A DNA stretch of 64,000 nucleotides from Halobacillus_B sp963739045 (GTDB taxonomy: Bacteria; Bacillota; Bacilli; Bacillales; Halobacillaceae). The notes below the pieces were generated by a model. It worked only from the letters and a program-made list of their open reading frames with translations, was not told the origin of the DNA and did no database searches. The position numbers and the translations under genes were made by a program. Shown here piece after piece: positions 32,868-40,840 of this stretch; position 1 is the first letter of the stretch, and each line of letters opens with the position of its first letter. The stretch covers positions 372,001 through 436,000 of the forward strand of contig CAVTYY010000004.1 in assembly GCA_963739045.1 (NCBI GenBank), read 5' to 3'.

Positions 32868-34679
32868 ATGTTATTCAAAAAAGATGTTCAAGATACTCTT
32901 AAACCTTCATCTTGGAAAAAGGTCAATCAAAAATTACAAGCCAAAATGCTCTCAGAGTACATGTATGAAGATATGATTCATCCTGAAGTGGTCGCCAACA
33001 GGGCAGAGGAACTTGTATATGAATTAACGATCTCGCCTAAGAAAAAATATCGATTTCAAGCAGCTCGGCGTTTATTCGACAGCTATGATGTAAGGGGGCA
33101 GACCATCCAAGTGATGGATGAGGCTGGCATTAGAGATGCAAGCAGTGCAATTGAACTGTTAACTGATCTACAGGAATGGATTAACATGTCCTCTGAAACA
33201 ACGGGCCACCTGATCAAGGAATTGAATGCGACTTTAATAGCAGACGCTCATCATCAGGAGAGGACTGCCAAATCTTCTGATGAATTGATTCAGCTGGATT
33301 ACGCTGAATTAGAAGGGTTTATGAAAGGCCATCCTTGGATTACTTATAACAAAGGAAGAATTGGCTTTGGATATGACGACTATCTAGCTTATGCTCCAGA
33401 GAAGCAAGAGGAAATCCGGCTGTGCTGGGTTGCTGTCCATCGCAGTTATGCTGAGTTTCGATCCGTGGCTGGTTTAAACTATCCGGATTTAATAAATCAG
33501 GAATTGAGTCAGCAGGAACAGAATCGTTTTGCAAATGAGGTTCAGGAAGCGGGAAAAGATCCGGCAGAATATTACTTTTTACCCGTCCATGAGTGGCAGT
33601 GGAAAAATATTCTGATTTTAAACTTTCCTGAGGAATTGGCAACTAACATCCTGATACCACTTGGACAAGGAGATGATATCTACCTTCCGCAGCAATCCAT
33701 TAGAACATTTGTGAATCGAAGTGCAGTTAAAAAACATCATGTTAAGTTGCCGATGAGCATATTAAATACTCTTGTCTACCGCGGTCTTCCGGCAGAACGG
33801 ACCATAGCGGCACCTAGAGTTACGGAGTTAATTAAAGGCATTTTTGAGCAGGATTCCTTTCTAAAAGAGGAGTGCAGGGCGATTATGCCAGGGGAAAATG
33901 CAAGCATTAATGTGGATCAAACACATTTCACCCAGGTGAAAAACGCTCCTTATCAATACCATGAAATGCTGGGTACCATTTGGAGGGAGAGCATATACAC
34001 TTATCTTGAAGAAGGTGAGCAAGCCATCACTCTAGCTGCCTTAATCCATAAAGATCATAACGATAAACCTTACGTGACTAGTTTAATCAATTCTTCAGGC
34101 TTAGAAACTGAGGAATGGATAAGTCAATTATTTGAAGTGGTGATGGATCCGCTTCTTCATTATCTCTATCAGTATGGGATTGTATTTTCACCGCATGGCC
34201 AAAATACGATTTTAGTCCTGAAAGATGGAAAGCCGCACCGGCTCGCTATAAAGGATTTCGTCGATGATGTGAATATCACCGATCAAGCATTCCCGGAACT
34301 AGGAGAATTACCGTACGATCTGAAATGCGTTTTAAGAAGTGAACCCCCGGAAGGCTTAACTCAGTTCATTTTTACGGGCTTATTTGTTTGTCACCTACGC
34401 TATTTAAGTCATATTCTAATCAATCACCATTACTTATCGGAAGAGAAATTCTGGAGTCTGCTTGCTGAGTCCATCCTGAATTATCAAAAACGATTTCCAC
34501 ATTTAAATGAAAGGTTTGAGTTGTTTAACTTCTTTAAACCAGAAATGACTAAACTGTGTTTAAATAGAAACCGGATGGTGGATTACGGTTATGAAGATGG
34601 TGATGACCGACCACATGCTTCTGAGTATGGAAAAGTGAAGAATCCTTTATTTTTATTTAAAGAAAAAGTCTATTTTTGA
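32868..34679 (+). CDS. IucA/IucC family siderophore synthetase (RhbF-like)
   Basis: A 603-residue second NIS synthetase that completes the siderophore by joining the second hydroxamate arm to the citryl intermediate. Visible motifs: PVHEWQWKNILILNFP near 244-259, LPQQSIRTFVNRSAVKKHHV (about 276-300 with following residues; ATP and citrate site), and IVFSPHGQNTILVLKDGKPH near 439-458 with the conserved HGQN. The C-terminus ends in an FhuF-type region. It is separated from the monooxygenase by 42 bases but has no terminator before it and is probably the last gene of the transcript. No clear terminator was seen directly behind it. Confidence 0.92.
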   Translation: MLFKKDVQDTLKPSSWKKVNQKLQAKMLSEYMYEDMIHPEVVANRAEELVYELTISPKKKYRFQAARRLFDSYDVRGQTIQVMDEAGIRDASSAIELLTDLQEWINMSSETTGHLIKELNATLIADAHHQERTAKSSDELIQLDYAELEGFMKGHPWITYNKGRIGFGYDDYLAYAPEKQEEIRLCWVAVHRSYAEFRSVAGLNYPDLINQELSQQEQNRFANEVQEAGKDPAEYYFLPVHEWQWKNILILNFPEELATNILIPLGQGDDIYLPQQSIRTFVNRSAVKKHHVKLPMSILNTLVYRGLPAERTIAAPRVTELIKGIFEQDSFLKEECRAIMPGENASINVDQTHFTQVKNAPYQYHEMLGTIWRESIYTYLEEGEQAITLAALIHKDHNDKPYVTSLINSSGLETEEWISQLFEVVMDPLLHYLYQYGIVFSPHGQNTILVLKDGKPHRLAIKDFVDDVNITDQAFPELGELPYDLKCVLRSEPPEGLTQFIFTGLFVCHLRYLSHILINHHYLSEEKFWSLLAESILNYQKRFPHLNERFELFNFFKPEMTKLCLNRNRMVDYGYEDGDDRPHASEYGKVKNPLFLFKEKVYF

Positions 34680-34847
34680 ACTCCTAGTAGTTCAAAGGTT
34701 GGGGTGCAGCTTACAGTTTGATTTCAAAACCTCAGGGTATGTTACAAGACGTCGAACTACCTGCCTGTTTCCTGTTAGAATCGCATATAAACCTTTAAAC
34801 GGGGAATATACTAATTGTAAGACAATTAAACCCTAGGAGGGGATTCC

Positions 34848-35027
34848 ATGGTTTGGCTGTGGTTATTAATTCCAGCAGCAATCATTGCGGTTGCGATTTA
34901 CTTTGAAAGAAGAGGAAAGCGTGAAGCCCAGGAATCAGAAATGACGATGAAAGATCACACTGTTTTAGAAGAAGATTATATTGAACATGGGGCAGGAAAT
35001 GAATCTTCTAAGCCCGAAAATTTATAA
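34848..35027 (+). CDS. small single-pass membrane protein (59 aa)
   Basis: An ATG at 34848 with the strong site AGGAGGGG six bases upstream opens a 59-residue frame. It encodes a hydrophobic N-terminal segment (MVWLWLLIPAAIIAVAIYFE), a basic stop-transfer RRGKR, and a hydrophilic acidic tail of about 35 residues. The layout is that of a small N-out/C-in membrane protein. An intrinsic terminator starts seven bases after its stop. I do not recognise the family. It has its own promoter region (168 bases after the siderophore genes) and no Fur box, so a link with siderophores is unproven. Confidence 0.8.
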   Translation: MVWLWLLIPAAIIAVAIYFERRGKREAQESEMTMKDHTVLEEDYIEHGAGNESSKPENL

Positions 35028-35033
35028 ATAATG

Positions 35034-35068
35034 ATGCCAGAGGGGCTCTGCCTTTTCTGGCATTTTTT
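35034..35068 (+). terminator. intrinsic terminator after the 59-aa protein
   Basis: ATGCCAGA (35034-35041) pairs with TCTGGCAT (35056-35063), followed by a T-run to 35068. The 14-base loop is large. Confidence 0.8.
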
Positions 35069-35339
35069 GTTGGAAGGGCTAGTGGTTGTTCAATTCTTCA
35101 ACGGAGCAGTGAATCATGTGACATGATAGAATGTAGAATAGTTTTATAATGCGGAATGGGAAGCCAATGATGTTGTTTGTGATCCTATTCATTACTTTAC
35201 ATGTGCCGATTGTTAAAGAACAGCAAGCGTCCCTTTAATATAGGAATGGAGCTAATGTTTATTTGAAATCAAGTCTTTAAGTATAAGGGAAGGATTGTTG
35301 ATTTCGAGTTGTTTGGGTCCGTTACTAACAATTAGAGTA

Positions 35340-35425
35340 GGGTGGCGCAGGAAATAACTCGCTTTCCTGTGGGGTCTTGCCTAGCACCTTCTCCCACGGG
35401 AGTCTCGTCATTTCCTGCGCCACCC
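35340..35425 (-). repeat. palindromic intergenic repeat, short copy C
   Basis: An 86-bp element is bounded by perfect 16-bp inverted repeats, GGGTGGCGCAGGAAAT (35340-35355) and its complement (35410-35425). Read on the minus strand its interior gives GAGACTCCCGTGGGAGA, then ACCCCACAGGAAAGCGAGTT, the same core as copy E at 61499-61588 but with different outer arms. It lies in the 550-bp gap before the BASS transporter gene; the rest of that gap (35069-35577) holds no convincing gene. Confidence 0.85.
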
Positions 35426-35577
35426 ATCGTATTATGAGTGAACAGCCCCATCCAAGTCACCAAAAACGATTCTAACCACTCTATAATCATGATTATAACC
35501 AAGCGAGCCTTTTCTACATTGTTTAAGAAGCCTTTATTTTTGTCCAATATTAATGCGTACACAAGGAGTTTAGACTG

Positions 35578-36543
35578 ATGCTGCAATCCATCAATGTATA
35601 TTTGCAAAAAATCATGCCCTTTATCACGCCTGTCGGTGTAGTGCTTGGGGTTACTTTCTCAGGCTGGCTGGATACCTTCATATATTTAGTGCCTTGGATC
35701 TTTGCTTTTATGACTTTCTCCGGAAGTTTAAATTCCAACTTCACGGACTTAAAGAAAGTTCTCAAGCATCCTCTGCCTCTTGTCGTATGTTTACTTGTCC
35801 TCCATGTTTTCATGCCTCTGCTTGCTTTAGCAACGGGAAGCATACTGTTTCCAGGCGATTCTTATACAGTGACAGGATTAATCTTATCCTTTCTTATTCC
35901 TACGGGGATTACTACTCTAATCTGGGTTTCGATTTATAAAGGGAATGTAGTTCTTACTCTTTCCATCATTCTTGTAGATACTTTACTAGCTCCTTTCGTT
36001 GTCCCCTTTGTACTTAGAATATTTGTCGGGACCGCAGTAGAAATGAGCGTTGCGGATATTATGTCTGGATTGATTTGGATGATTGTAATCCCTTCTCTTC
36101 TTGGGATGGTTGTGAATCAATTTACTAAGAAGCAAACGAGTGTTAAGTTAAGCGCCGCCCTGTCACCTTTTACTAAATTAGGAATTGGAATTGTAGTAGC
36201 GATTAACAGTTCAGGAGTTGCGCCTTTCCTTAAACAAATCAATGGGAAACTGTTGGCCATAGGCGGTACGGTTCTGGCATTAGCCATTCTTGCTTATGCT
36301 ACAGGTTATGCTGCCGGAAAATTATTTAAGCAGCAGGAGGATGTTATCGTTTCGTTAACCTATAATAGCGGGATGAGAAATATCAGCGGAGGAGCCGTTA
36401 TCGCGATTACTTACTTTCCTGCACCTGTGGCCGTACCTGTTATAGTGGGGATGCTGTTTCAGCAGATTCTTGCGTCTTTTACAGGATTTATCCTTTCGAG
36501 GAAGTCGAGGTCAACTCCTGTGTTAGAGAAGAAGCTTTCGTAG
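35578..36543 (+). CDS. bile acid:sodium symporter (BASS) family transporter
   Basis: A 321-residue membrane protein of the BASS family with about ten membrane segments. The family's repeat motifs are visible: VLGVTFSGWLDTFIYLVPWI near 22-41, FLIPTGITTLIWVSIYKGNV near 102-121 (first crossover region with conserved Gly/Thr) and TYNSGMRNISGGAVIAITYF near 261-280 (second crossover). Members carry pantoate, pyruvate, keto acids or bile acids with Na+; the substrate is not evident. AAGGAG is nine bases before the ATG. It is monocistronic and convergent with the GapN gene. Confidence 0.87.
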   Translation: MLQSINVYLQKIMPFITPVGVVLGVTFSGWLDTFIYLVPWIFAFMTFSGSLNSNFTDLKKVLKHPLPLVVCLLVLHVFMPLLALATGSILFPGDSYTVTGLILSFLIPTGITTLIWVSIYKGNVVLTLSIILVDTLLAPFVVPFVLRIFVGTAVEMSVADIMSGLIWMIVIPSLLGMVVNQFTKKQTSVKLSAALSPFTKLGIGIVVAINSSGVAPFLKQINGKLLAIGGTVLALAILAYATGYAAGKLFKQQEDVIVSLTYNSGMRNISGGAVIAITYFPAPVAVPVIVGMLFQQILASFTGFILSRKSRSTPVLEKKLS

Positions 36544-36591
36544 AGGCAGTATTTTCGTTTTTGAGAGCTGGGTACTTCGAACAGCACTCAT

Positions 36592-36634
36592 AAAAAAATA
36601 GCGTGCAGAGAAGTGACTGGCTTCACTGCACGCT
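36592..36634 (-). terminator. intrinsic terminator of the GapN-type gene
   Basis: AGCGTGCAG and CTGCACGCT, extended by GAAG/CTTC after one mismatch, form a ~14-bp stem (36600-36634). On the minus strand it is followed by seven T residues (A-run 36592-36598). It could also slow the convergent BASS transcript. Confidence 0.85.
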
Positions 36635-36657
36635 GAGCGTTTATCTTTGAATTCTAT

Positions 36658-38052
36658 TTATAGGTTGAGAACAAACAGTTTATCTCTTGTCATAGATTCT
36701 ATACTTCTCCGCACCCCTTGAGATCCTAGCCCTGAACTTTTCGCCCCGATAAATGGGAAGTGGTCGGGGCCGCGCTCCGTTTTAGCATTTAATTGAACAG
36801 AGCCGACTTCTAATTCTGCGCCGAGTTCGATCGCTTTTTGTACATCTTTCGTGAATATACTTGCCTGCAGACCATACTCAGAAAGGTTGGCAAGTTTGAT
36901 CATTTCTTTTTCCGTCTGCACTCGGATAATAGGCAGGACAGGACCAAACGGCTCTTCCCAGGCCACTCGCATATCTTCGTTAACGAAATCAAGCAAGGTA
37001 GGATGGATGATATTCTCCTTACGTTTATTTCCGACGGCTACGCGTGCCCCTTTCTCTACAGCTTCTTGAATTAATTCTTCTACATAATCCGCTGCCTGCT
37101 CATTAATGAGCGGGGAAATGTCTGCTTCCTCTTTGTAGCTGCCTACCGTAAGTTTTTCTATTTCTACTTTAAGCTTTTGGACTAAATCCTCTGCAATTTC
37201 ATTTTGCACGAGTACACGTTTGATCGCTGTACAGCGTTGACCGGAATAAGAGAAAGCACCGCTGACAATTTGTTTAACAGCAAGGTCAAGATCGGCATCT
37301 TTAAGTACTAATGCTGGATCCTTCCCGCCTAATTCGAGCACAACAGGGATCATTTTGGTTTTCTCCGCAATTGCCTGACCGGTTTTTGTACTGCCGGTGA
37401 ATGTGACCATATTTATTTTTGGATGAGTGACGAGAAAGTCCCCAATTTCAGAGCCTTTACCTGTAATGAATTGAATGACTTCTTTAGGAATATCGGTTTC
37501 TAATAAAGCTTCGATCATAAGTTTCCCACTTAAAGTTCCCTGAGAAGCCGGTTTGAAGACGACAGTATTGCCGGTCACTAAAGCTGGAGCTATTTTTGAA
37601 GCGGCTAAATTCACTGGATAATTAAAGGGAGAAATGGCTAGAACGACGCCTAAAGGTTCTTGTTCTACCATAGCAAGCTTTGAAGAGGAGCCGCCTTTAA
37701 AGGAGTCTCCTCTCATGATGTCGCCTTGAGCTCGGACTCCTTCTTCTGCTGTATACCGAATTAAATCCGCTGTACGAACAACTTCTTTTCTAGCTGCGGC
37801 TATCCCTTTACCTACTTCATGAGAGATCATGGAAGCAATATCTTCCTGCTTCTCCACTAAACGGTCAGCCCAGTCATGCAGAATCCTGGCCCGATCGTGA
37901 AGATTATAGTTTTTCCACTGTTTTTGAATAGAGACAGCTTTTTGAATGGCTTGATTGACTTCCTTTTGTGACATAAGGCTAATTTTTCCTAACTCCATTT
38001 CTCCGGTTACAGAATAAATCGCTCTTTCATTTTCGACTACTAAATTTTTAAT
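36658..38052 (-). CDS. gapN: NADP-dependent glyceraldehyde-3-phosphate dehydrogenase (GapN-like), apparent ATT start
   Basis: A non-phosphorylating GAPDH-like aldehyde dehydrogenase oxidising glyceraldehyde-3-phosphate directly to 3-phosphoglycerate with NADPH gain. The GapN-type block AFSYSGQRCTAIKRVLV contains the catalytic cysteine, LELGGKDPA the catalytic glutamate, and ISPFNYPVNLAASKIAPAL the cofactor region. The first ATG in frame is at 37998 and has only GGAGA two bases away. Frame-consistent sequence continues 18 codons further to an ATT at 38050-38052, nine bases after a perfect AAGGAG (38062-38067), with a TGA two codons upstream of the ATT. There is no ATG, GTG or TTG between. I therefore place the start at ATT (464 residues); the alternative is 446 residues from 37998. 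The product is about ten residues shorter than Streptococcus GapN. Confidence 0.78.
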   Translation of the reverse strand: MKNLVVENERAIYSVTGEMELGKISLMSQKEVNQAIQKAVSIQKQWKNYNLHDRARILHDWADRLVEKQEDIASMISHEVGKGIAAARKEVVRTADLIRYTAEEGVRAQGDIMRGDSFKGGSSSKLAMVEQEPLGVVLAISPFNYPVNLAASKIAPALVTGNTVVFKPASQGTLSGKLMIEALLETDIPKEVIQFITGKGSEIGDFLVTHPKINMVTFTGSTKTGQAIAEKTKMIPVVLELGGKDPALVLKDADLDLAVKQIVSGAFSYSGQRCTAIKRVLVQNEIAEDLVQKLKVEIEKLTVGSYKEEADISPLINEQAADYVEELIQEAVEKGARVAVGNKRKENIIHPTLLDFVNEDMRVAWEEPFGPVLPIIRVQTEKEMIKLANLSEYGLQASIFTKDVQKAIELGAELEVGSVQLNAKTERGPDHFPFIGAKSSGLGSQGVRRSIESMTRDKLFVLNL

Positions 38053-38370
38053 AGTATGTCACTCCTTGTTTATATTTTTTAAATATTCTGATTGTTAATT
38101 ATAAAAAGAAATGGATTGATTTCTCAATGATCAAATTAGTCAAAACGAGGTCAGTTAAGCGTTTACATTGGAATCATGCTCATTCTATATCGATTTAACG
38201 CGTTGTTTTGCTAAAATAAATTGCAGGTGTGTAAAAATAGTGTAAATTTCCTTTTATTAGGATTTTTGATTTTTAATCTCTGCAGGATAGTGTAGAATCA
38301 TTAGTAACATGGTACGATAGAATTAGATAATAGATCTTTAGAACTAGTAATTAGGTGAGGAGATATACGA
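38053..38370. other. 318-bp divergent intergenic region
   Basis: An AT-rich region between the GapN-type gene and the GGDEF gene. It contains the AAGGAG site of the former (38062-38067) and the GAGGAG site of the latter. Promoter hexamers could be drawn in several places, none compelling. No gene or repeat was seen. Confidence 0.5.
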
Positions 38371-40440
38371 ATGGGGCGTATGCAGGATTTATTTAAAGCG
38401 AATTTTGATAAGGATTCCGTTCAGCTTCCCTATGGAGAAATGGTTGACACGCTAATGAATGGAATATCAGACTTTATATTTCTGATGGCAGTAGAAGAGG
38501 ACCTGTCATTTACTTATGTTTATCTCAACCGTTCAGCGGAAAAATATCATCTCCTTCCTAAATCGAAATGGGAGGGAAAGCGGATGGAAGATATTCTTGA
38601 GAAAGAGAAAGCAGAACATCTTGCGGAGGAATATCAGAAAGTGGTAAATACGGGCAGCCCTCATACATACGAAGACCAGATGATCGTGAATGGTTTTACC
38701 TTTAACGGTCATACTCTGCTCACACCATTAAAGAATGAGGATCATCAAGTCACTCACATATTAGCCATTACCAGAGATATTACAGATTTAGTAGAAAAAG
38801 AGAAGCAGCTTAAACGGATTAATGCGGAATACCATTCTCTAATGAAACACACGGCTGATGCTATCCTGATTGTAGATATGGAAGGAAAAGTGCAGGAATT
38901 TAATCCCGCTTTTCAAAAATTGTACGGATTTGAGCGGTCAGAATTGCAAGATACTCATTTTCCTTTCATTCCAGAAGAGTTGCAGCCGGAAGCGCATGGG
39001 CTGCTCAGAAAAGCAGTAGATGGAAACTATACTTCATCATTTGAAACGGTGCGCAGACGTAAGGATGGAACAAAAGTAGAGGTGGAAATTACCGTCTCTC
39101 CCATTCATGGGGAAGAGGACAAAGTGATCGCAGTAAGTTCGATTATCAGGGATATTTCCGAGCAAAAGCAAATTGCCCGGAAATTGGAAGGCAGTCGGCA
39201 TCGTTATCATTCATTGTTTCAATACAATCCTCACCCTGTTTTAAGGCTTAGCAGCGCCGGAGATATCTTAAAAGCGAATCCAGCTTCTCTTACTATGTTG
39301 AATACGAGCCAGGAAAGGCTGTGGCACACTTCCATTCTGCAATGGATTCCGGAGGACAAGCTGGAGGAAGTCAGGAGTCATATTAATGGATTTCTAGAGG
39401 AACAGACTTCTTTTCAAACCTGTTTTAAAGTAGCTGGTGAAGAACGCATTGTGAATGTATTCCTTGTACCTATTTTAGATCACCAGCAAAAAGTAGGGAT
39501 GTATGCGGTGCTTGAAGATGTTACTGAGAAAAAATACGCGCTGGACAGGCTGAAACAGAGCGAAGAAAAGTTTCAGTTAATCGCTAATCACTCTCAGGAT
39601 TTAATCACGGTATTTTCTCCTAAAGGAAACATTATGTATGCCTCTCCCTCTCATCAGCAGCTTATGGGGATAGATCCATTAAGTATGGATTTTGATAAAG
39701 TAGTGAAGTTTCTTCATCCAGAAGATTTGCCAGAGGTCATTGGGTTGTTTAAGCAATTTAATAATTCATCTCATTCCTTTACTATGAAAGTTCGCCTGCT
39801 AAATGACCAGGGTCAATGGATATGGCATGACTGCAGGGGGAATCCCGTTCTTTCTGAAGACGGAAAGGTAAGCCATATTGTATTAGTGGCCAGAGATATT
39901 ACAAGACAAGTCAGCTATGAAAAGCAGTTAAAGGAATTTGCATATTATGATTATTTGACTGATCTGCCGAACCGGAGATTTTTTGAAGATCAAATGGAGA
40001 ACCTGATTGAAAATTCTAAGCATAATCATACGATCATGGCGCTTCTTTATTTAGATGGGGACAGCTTTAAGCAAATTAATGATCAGTATGGTCATGACAA
40101 AGGCGACGAGTTTCTAAGAGCTGTGGGCGAGAGGCTGAGCAAGTGGATACGAGAAGGGGATTTGGTGGCGCGAATCGGAGGAGATGAGTTTGCGGTTTTA
40201 CTAAATAACCTGTCCAGAAAAGAGCAGGCGGTAGAAATTTCCCAGCGATTATTAGACCGTCTGCGTATTCCTTACCAGGTAGGCAGCCTGTCTATTTTGT
40301 CTTCGTTCTCCATTGGCGTGGCCAGTTTTCCGTCGGACAGTGAAACGATGGAAGGGTTATTCCGATTGGCGGATCAGGCACTATATGCTGGGAAGAAAAA
40401 AGGAAAAGATCAAATTTATTTATATGATGATTTAGTTTAA
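38371..40440 (+). CDS. diguanylate cyclase with multiple PAS domains
   Basis: A 689-residue cytoplasmic sensor enzyme that makes cyclic di-GMP from two GTP. Four PAS-like domains occupy about residues 20-130, 145-265, 275-390 and 400-520 (for example HTADAILIVDMEGKVQEFNP in the second and PLSEDGKVSHIVLVARDIT-type PAC ends). The GGDEF domain covers about 525-687, with the active-site IGGDEFAVLL intact and the inhibitory RxxD site (REGD) five residues before it. No EAL domain is present, so it synthesises only. There are no membrane segments. The ATG at 38371 is preceded by GAGGAG. The gene is monocistronic and ends inside the end of repeat copy B. Confidence 0.93.
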   Translation: MGRMQDLFKANFDKDSVQLPYGEMVDTLMNGISDFIFLMAVEEDLSFTYVYLNRSAEKYHLLPKSKWEGKRMEDILEKEKAEHLAEEYQKVVNTGSPHTYEDQMIVNGFTFNGHTLLTPLKNEDHQVTHILAITRDITDLVEKEKQLKRINAEYHSLMKHTADAILIVDMEGKVQEFNPAFQKLYGFERSELQDTHFPFIPEELQPEAHGLLRKAVDGNYTSSFETVRRRKDGTKVEVEITVSPIHGEEDKVIAVSSIIRDISEQKQIARKLEGSRHRYHSLFQYNPHPVLRLSSAGDILKANPASLTMLNTSQERLWHTSILQWIPEDKLEEVRSHINGFLEEQTSFQTCFKVAGEERIVNVFLVPILDHQQKVGMYAVLEDVTEKKYALDRLKQSEEKFQLIANHSQDLITVFSPKGNIMYASPSHQQLMGIDPLSMDFDKVVKFLHPEDLPEVIGLFKQFNNSSHSFTMKVRLLNDQGQWIWHDCRGNPVLSEDGKVSHIVLVARDITRQVSYEKQLKEFAYYDYLTDLPNRRFFEDQMENLIENSKHNHTIMALLYLDGDSFKQINDQYGHDKGDEFLRAVGERLSKWIREGDLVARIGGDEFAVLLNNLSRKEQAVEISQRLLDRLRIPYQVGSLSILSSFSIGVASFPSDSETMEGLFRLADQALYAGKKKGKDQIYLYDDLV

Positions 40441-40441
40441 A

Positions 40442-40829
40442 GAGGATGGGACATAAGGAAATGCTACCAATATAAAGACGAAATTAAGGGAAGTGCAGTG
40501 GTTTACCCTGGAGGAACGCTCCGGAAATACACTCCGCTTTTCGCGGGCGTCTGGTGTGCTTTCTCGCGCCCTGCGGGGTCACACCTATGGCTTCCTCCCT
40601 CAGAAGTCTCCGTGTACTTCCTATGCTGGAATGGTTGATATTTTTCGCTTCCATTCTCCTTTGTTCATCTGTAGAGACAAAGCAATAAAACGGAAAACGT
40701 AAGGATACTTTCTGTGGAAACGTCTAGAATCCTTGCATCAGCCAGGAAAAAATCCGAACGATGATGGAAGATGTCGATAACATTTCATCATCGTTCGGGT
40801 TTAATATTTGCTAATTCTGTCTTAGGCTC
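40442..40829 (-). repeat. composite palindromic intergenic repeat, copy B (~388 bp)
   Basis: Read on the minus strand this is homologous along its whole length to 9840-10228: it starts at the 40829 side with GAGCCTAAGACAG, then the terminator, then a linker with GACGTTTCC and GATGAACAAAGGAGAA, the palindromic core (about 40508-40634; GGAGACTTCTGAGGGAGG and CGCCCGCGAAAAGCGGAGTG), and ends in TTATGTCCCATCCTCT. It fills nearly all of the 400-bp gap between the convergent GGDEF and dehalogenase genes. A 69-residue frame on the plus strand inside it is not conserved in copy A. Confidence 0.85.
40747..40798 (-). terminator. intrinsic terminator of the dehalogenase gene (within repeat B)
   Basis: On the minus strand CCGAACGATGATG and CATCATCGTTCGG (40786-40798 and 40754-40766) form a perfect 13-bp stem followed by six T residues. 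It corresponds to the terminator of copy A but the stem bases differ on both sides in a compensated way. Confidence 0.85.
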
Positions 40830-40840
40830 TTTTTGGTTAG

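Noticed and set aside
35149..35238. A 29-codon frame with a hydrophobic centre (MMLFVILFITLHVPIV) between the small membrane protein and the BASS gene.
   Set aside because: No ribosome site at a workable distance, and no context to support it.
40493..40702. A 69-codon plus-strand frame after the GGDEF gene.
   Set aside because: It lies wholly inside repeat copy B and is not conserved in copy A; it is an artefact of GC-rich repeat sequence.
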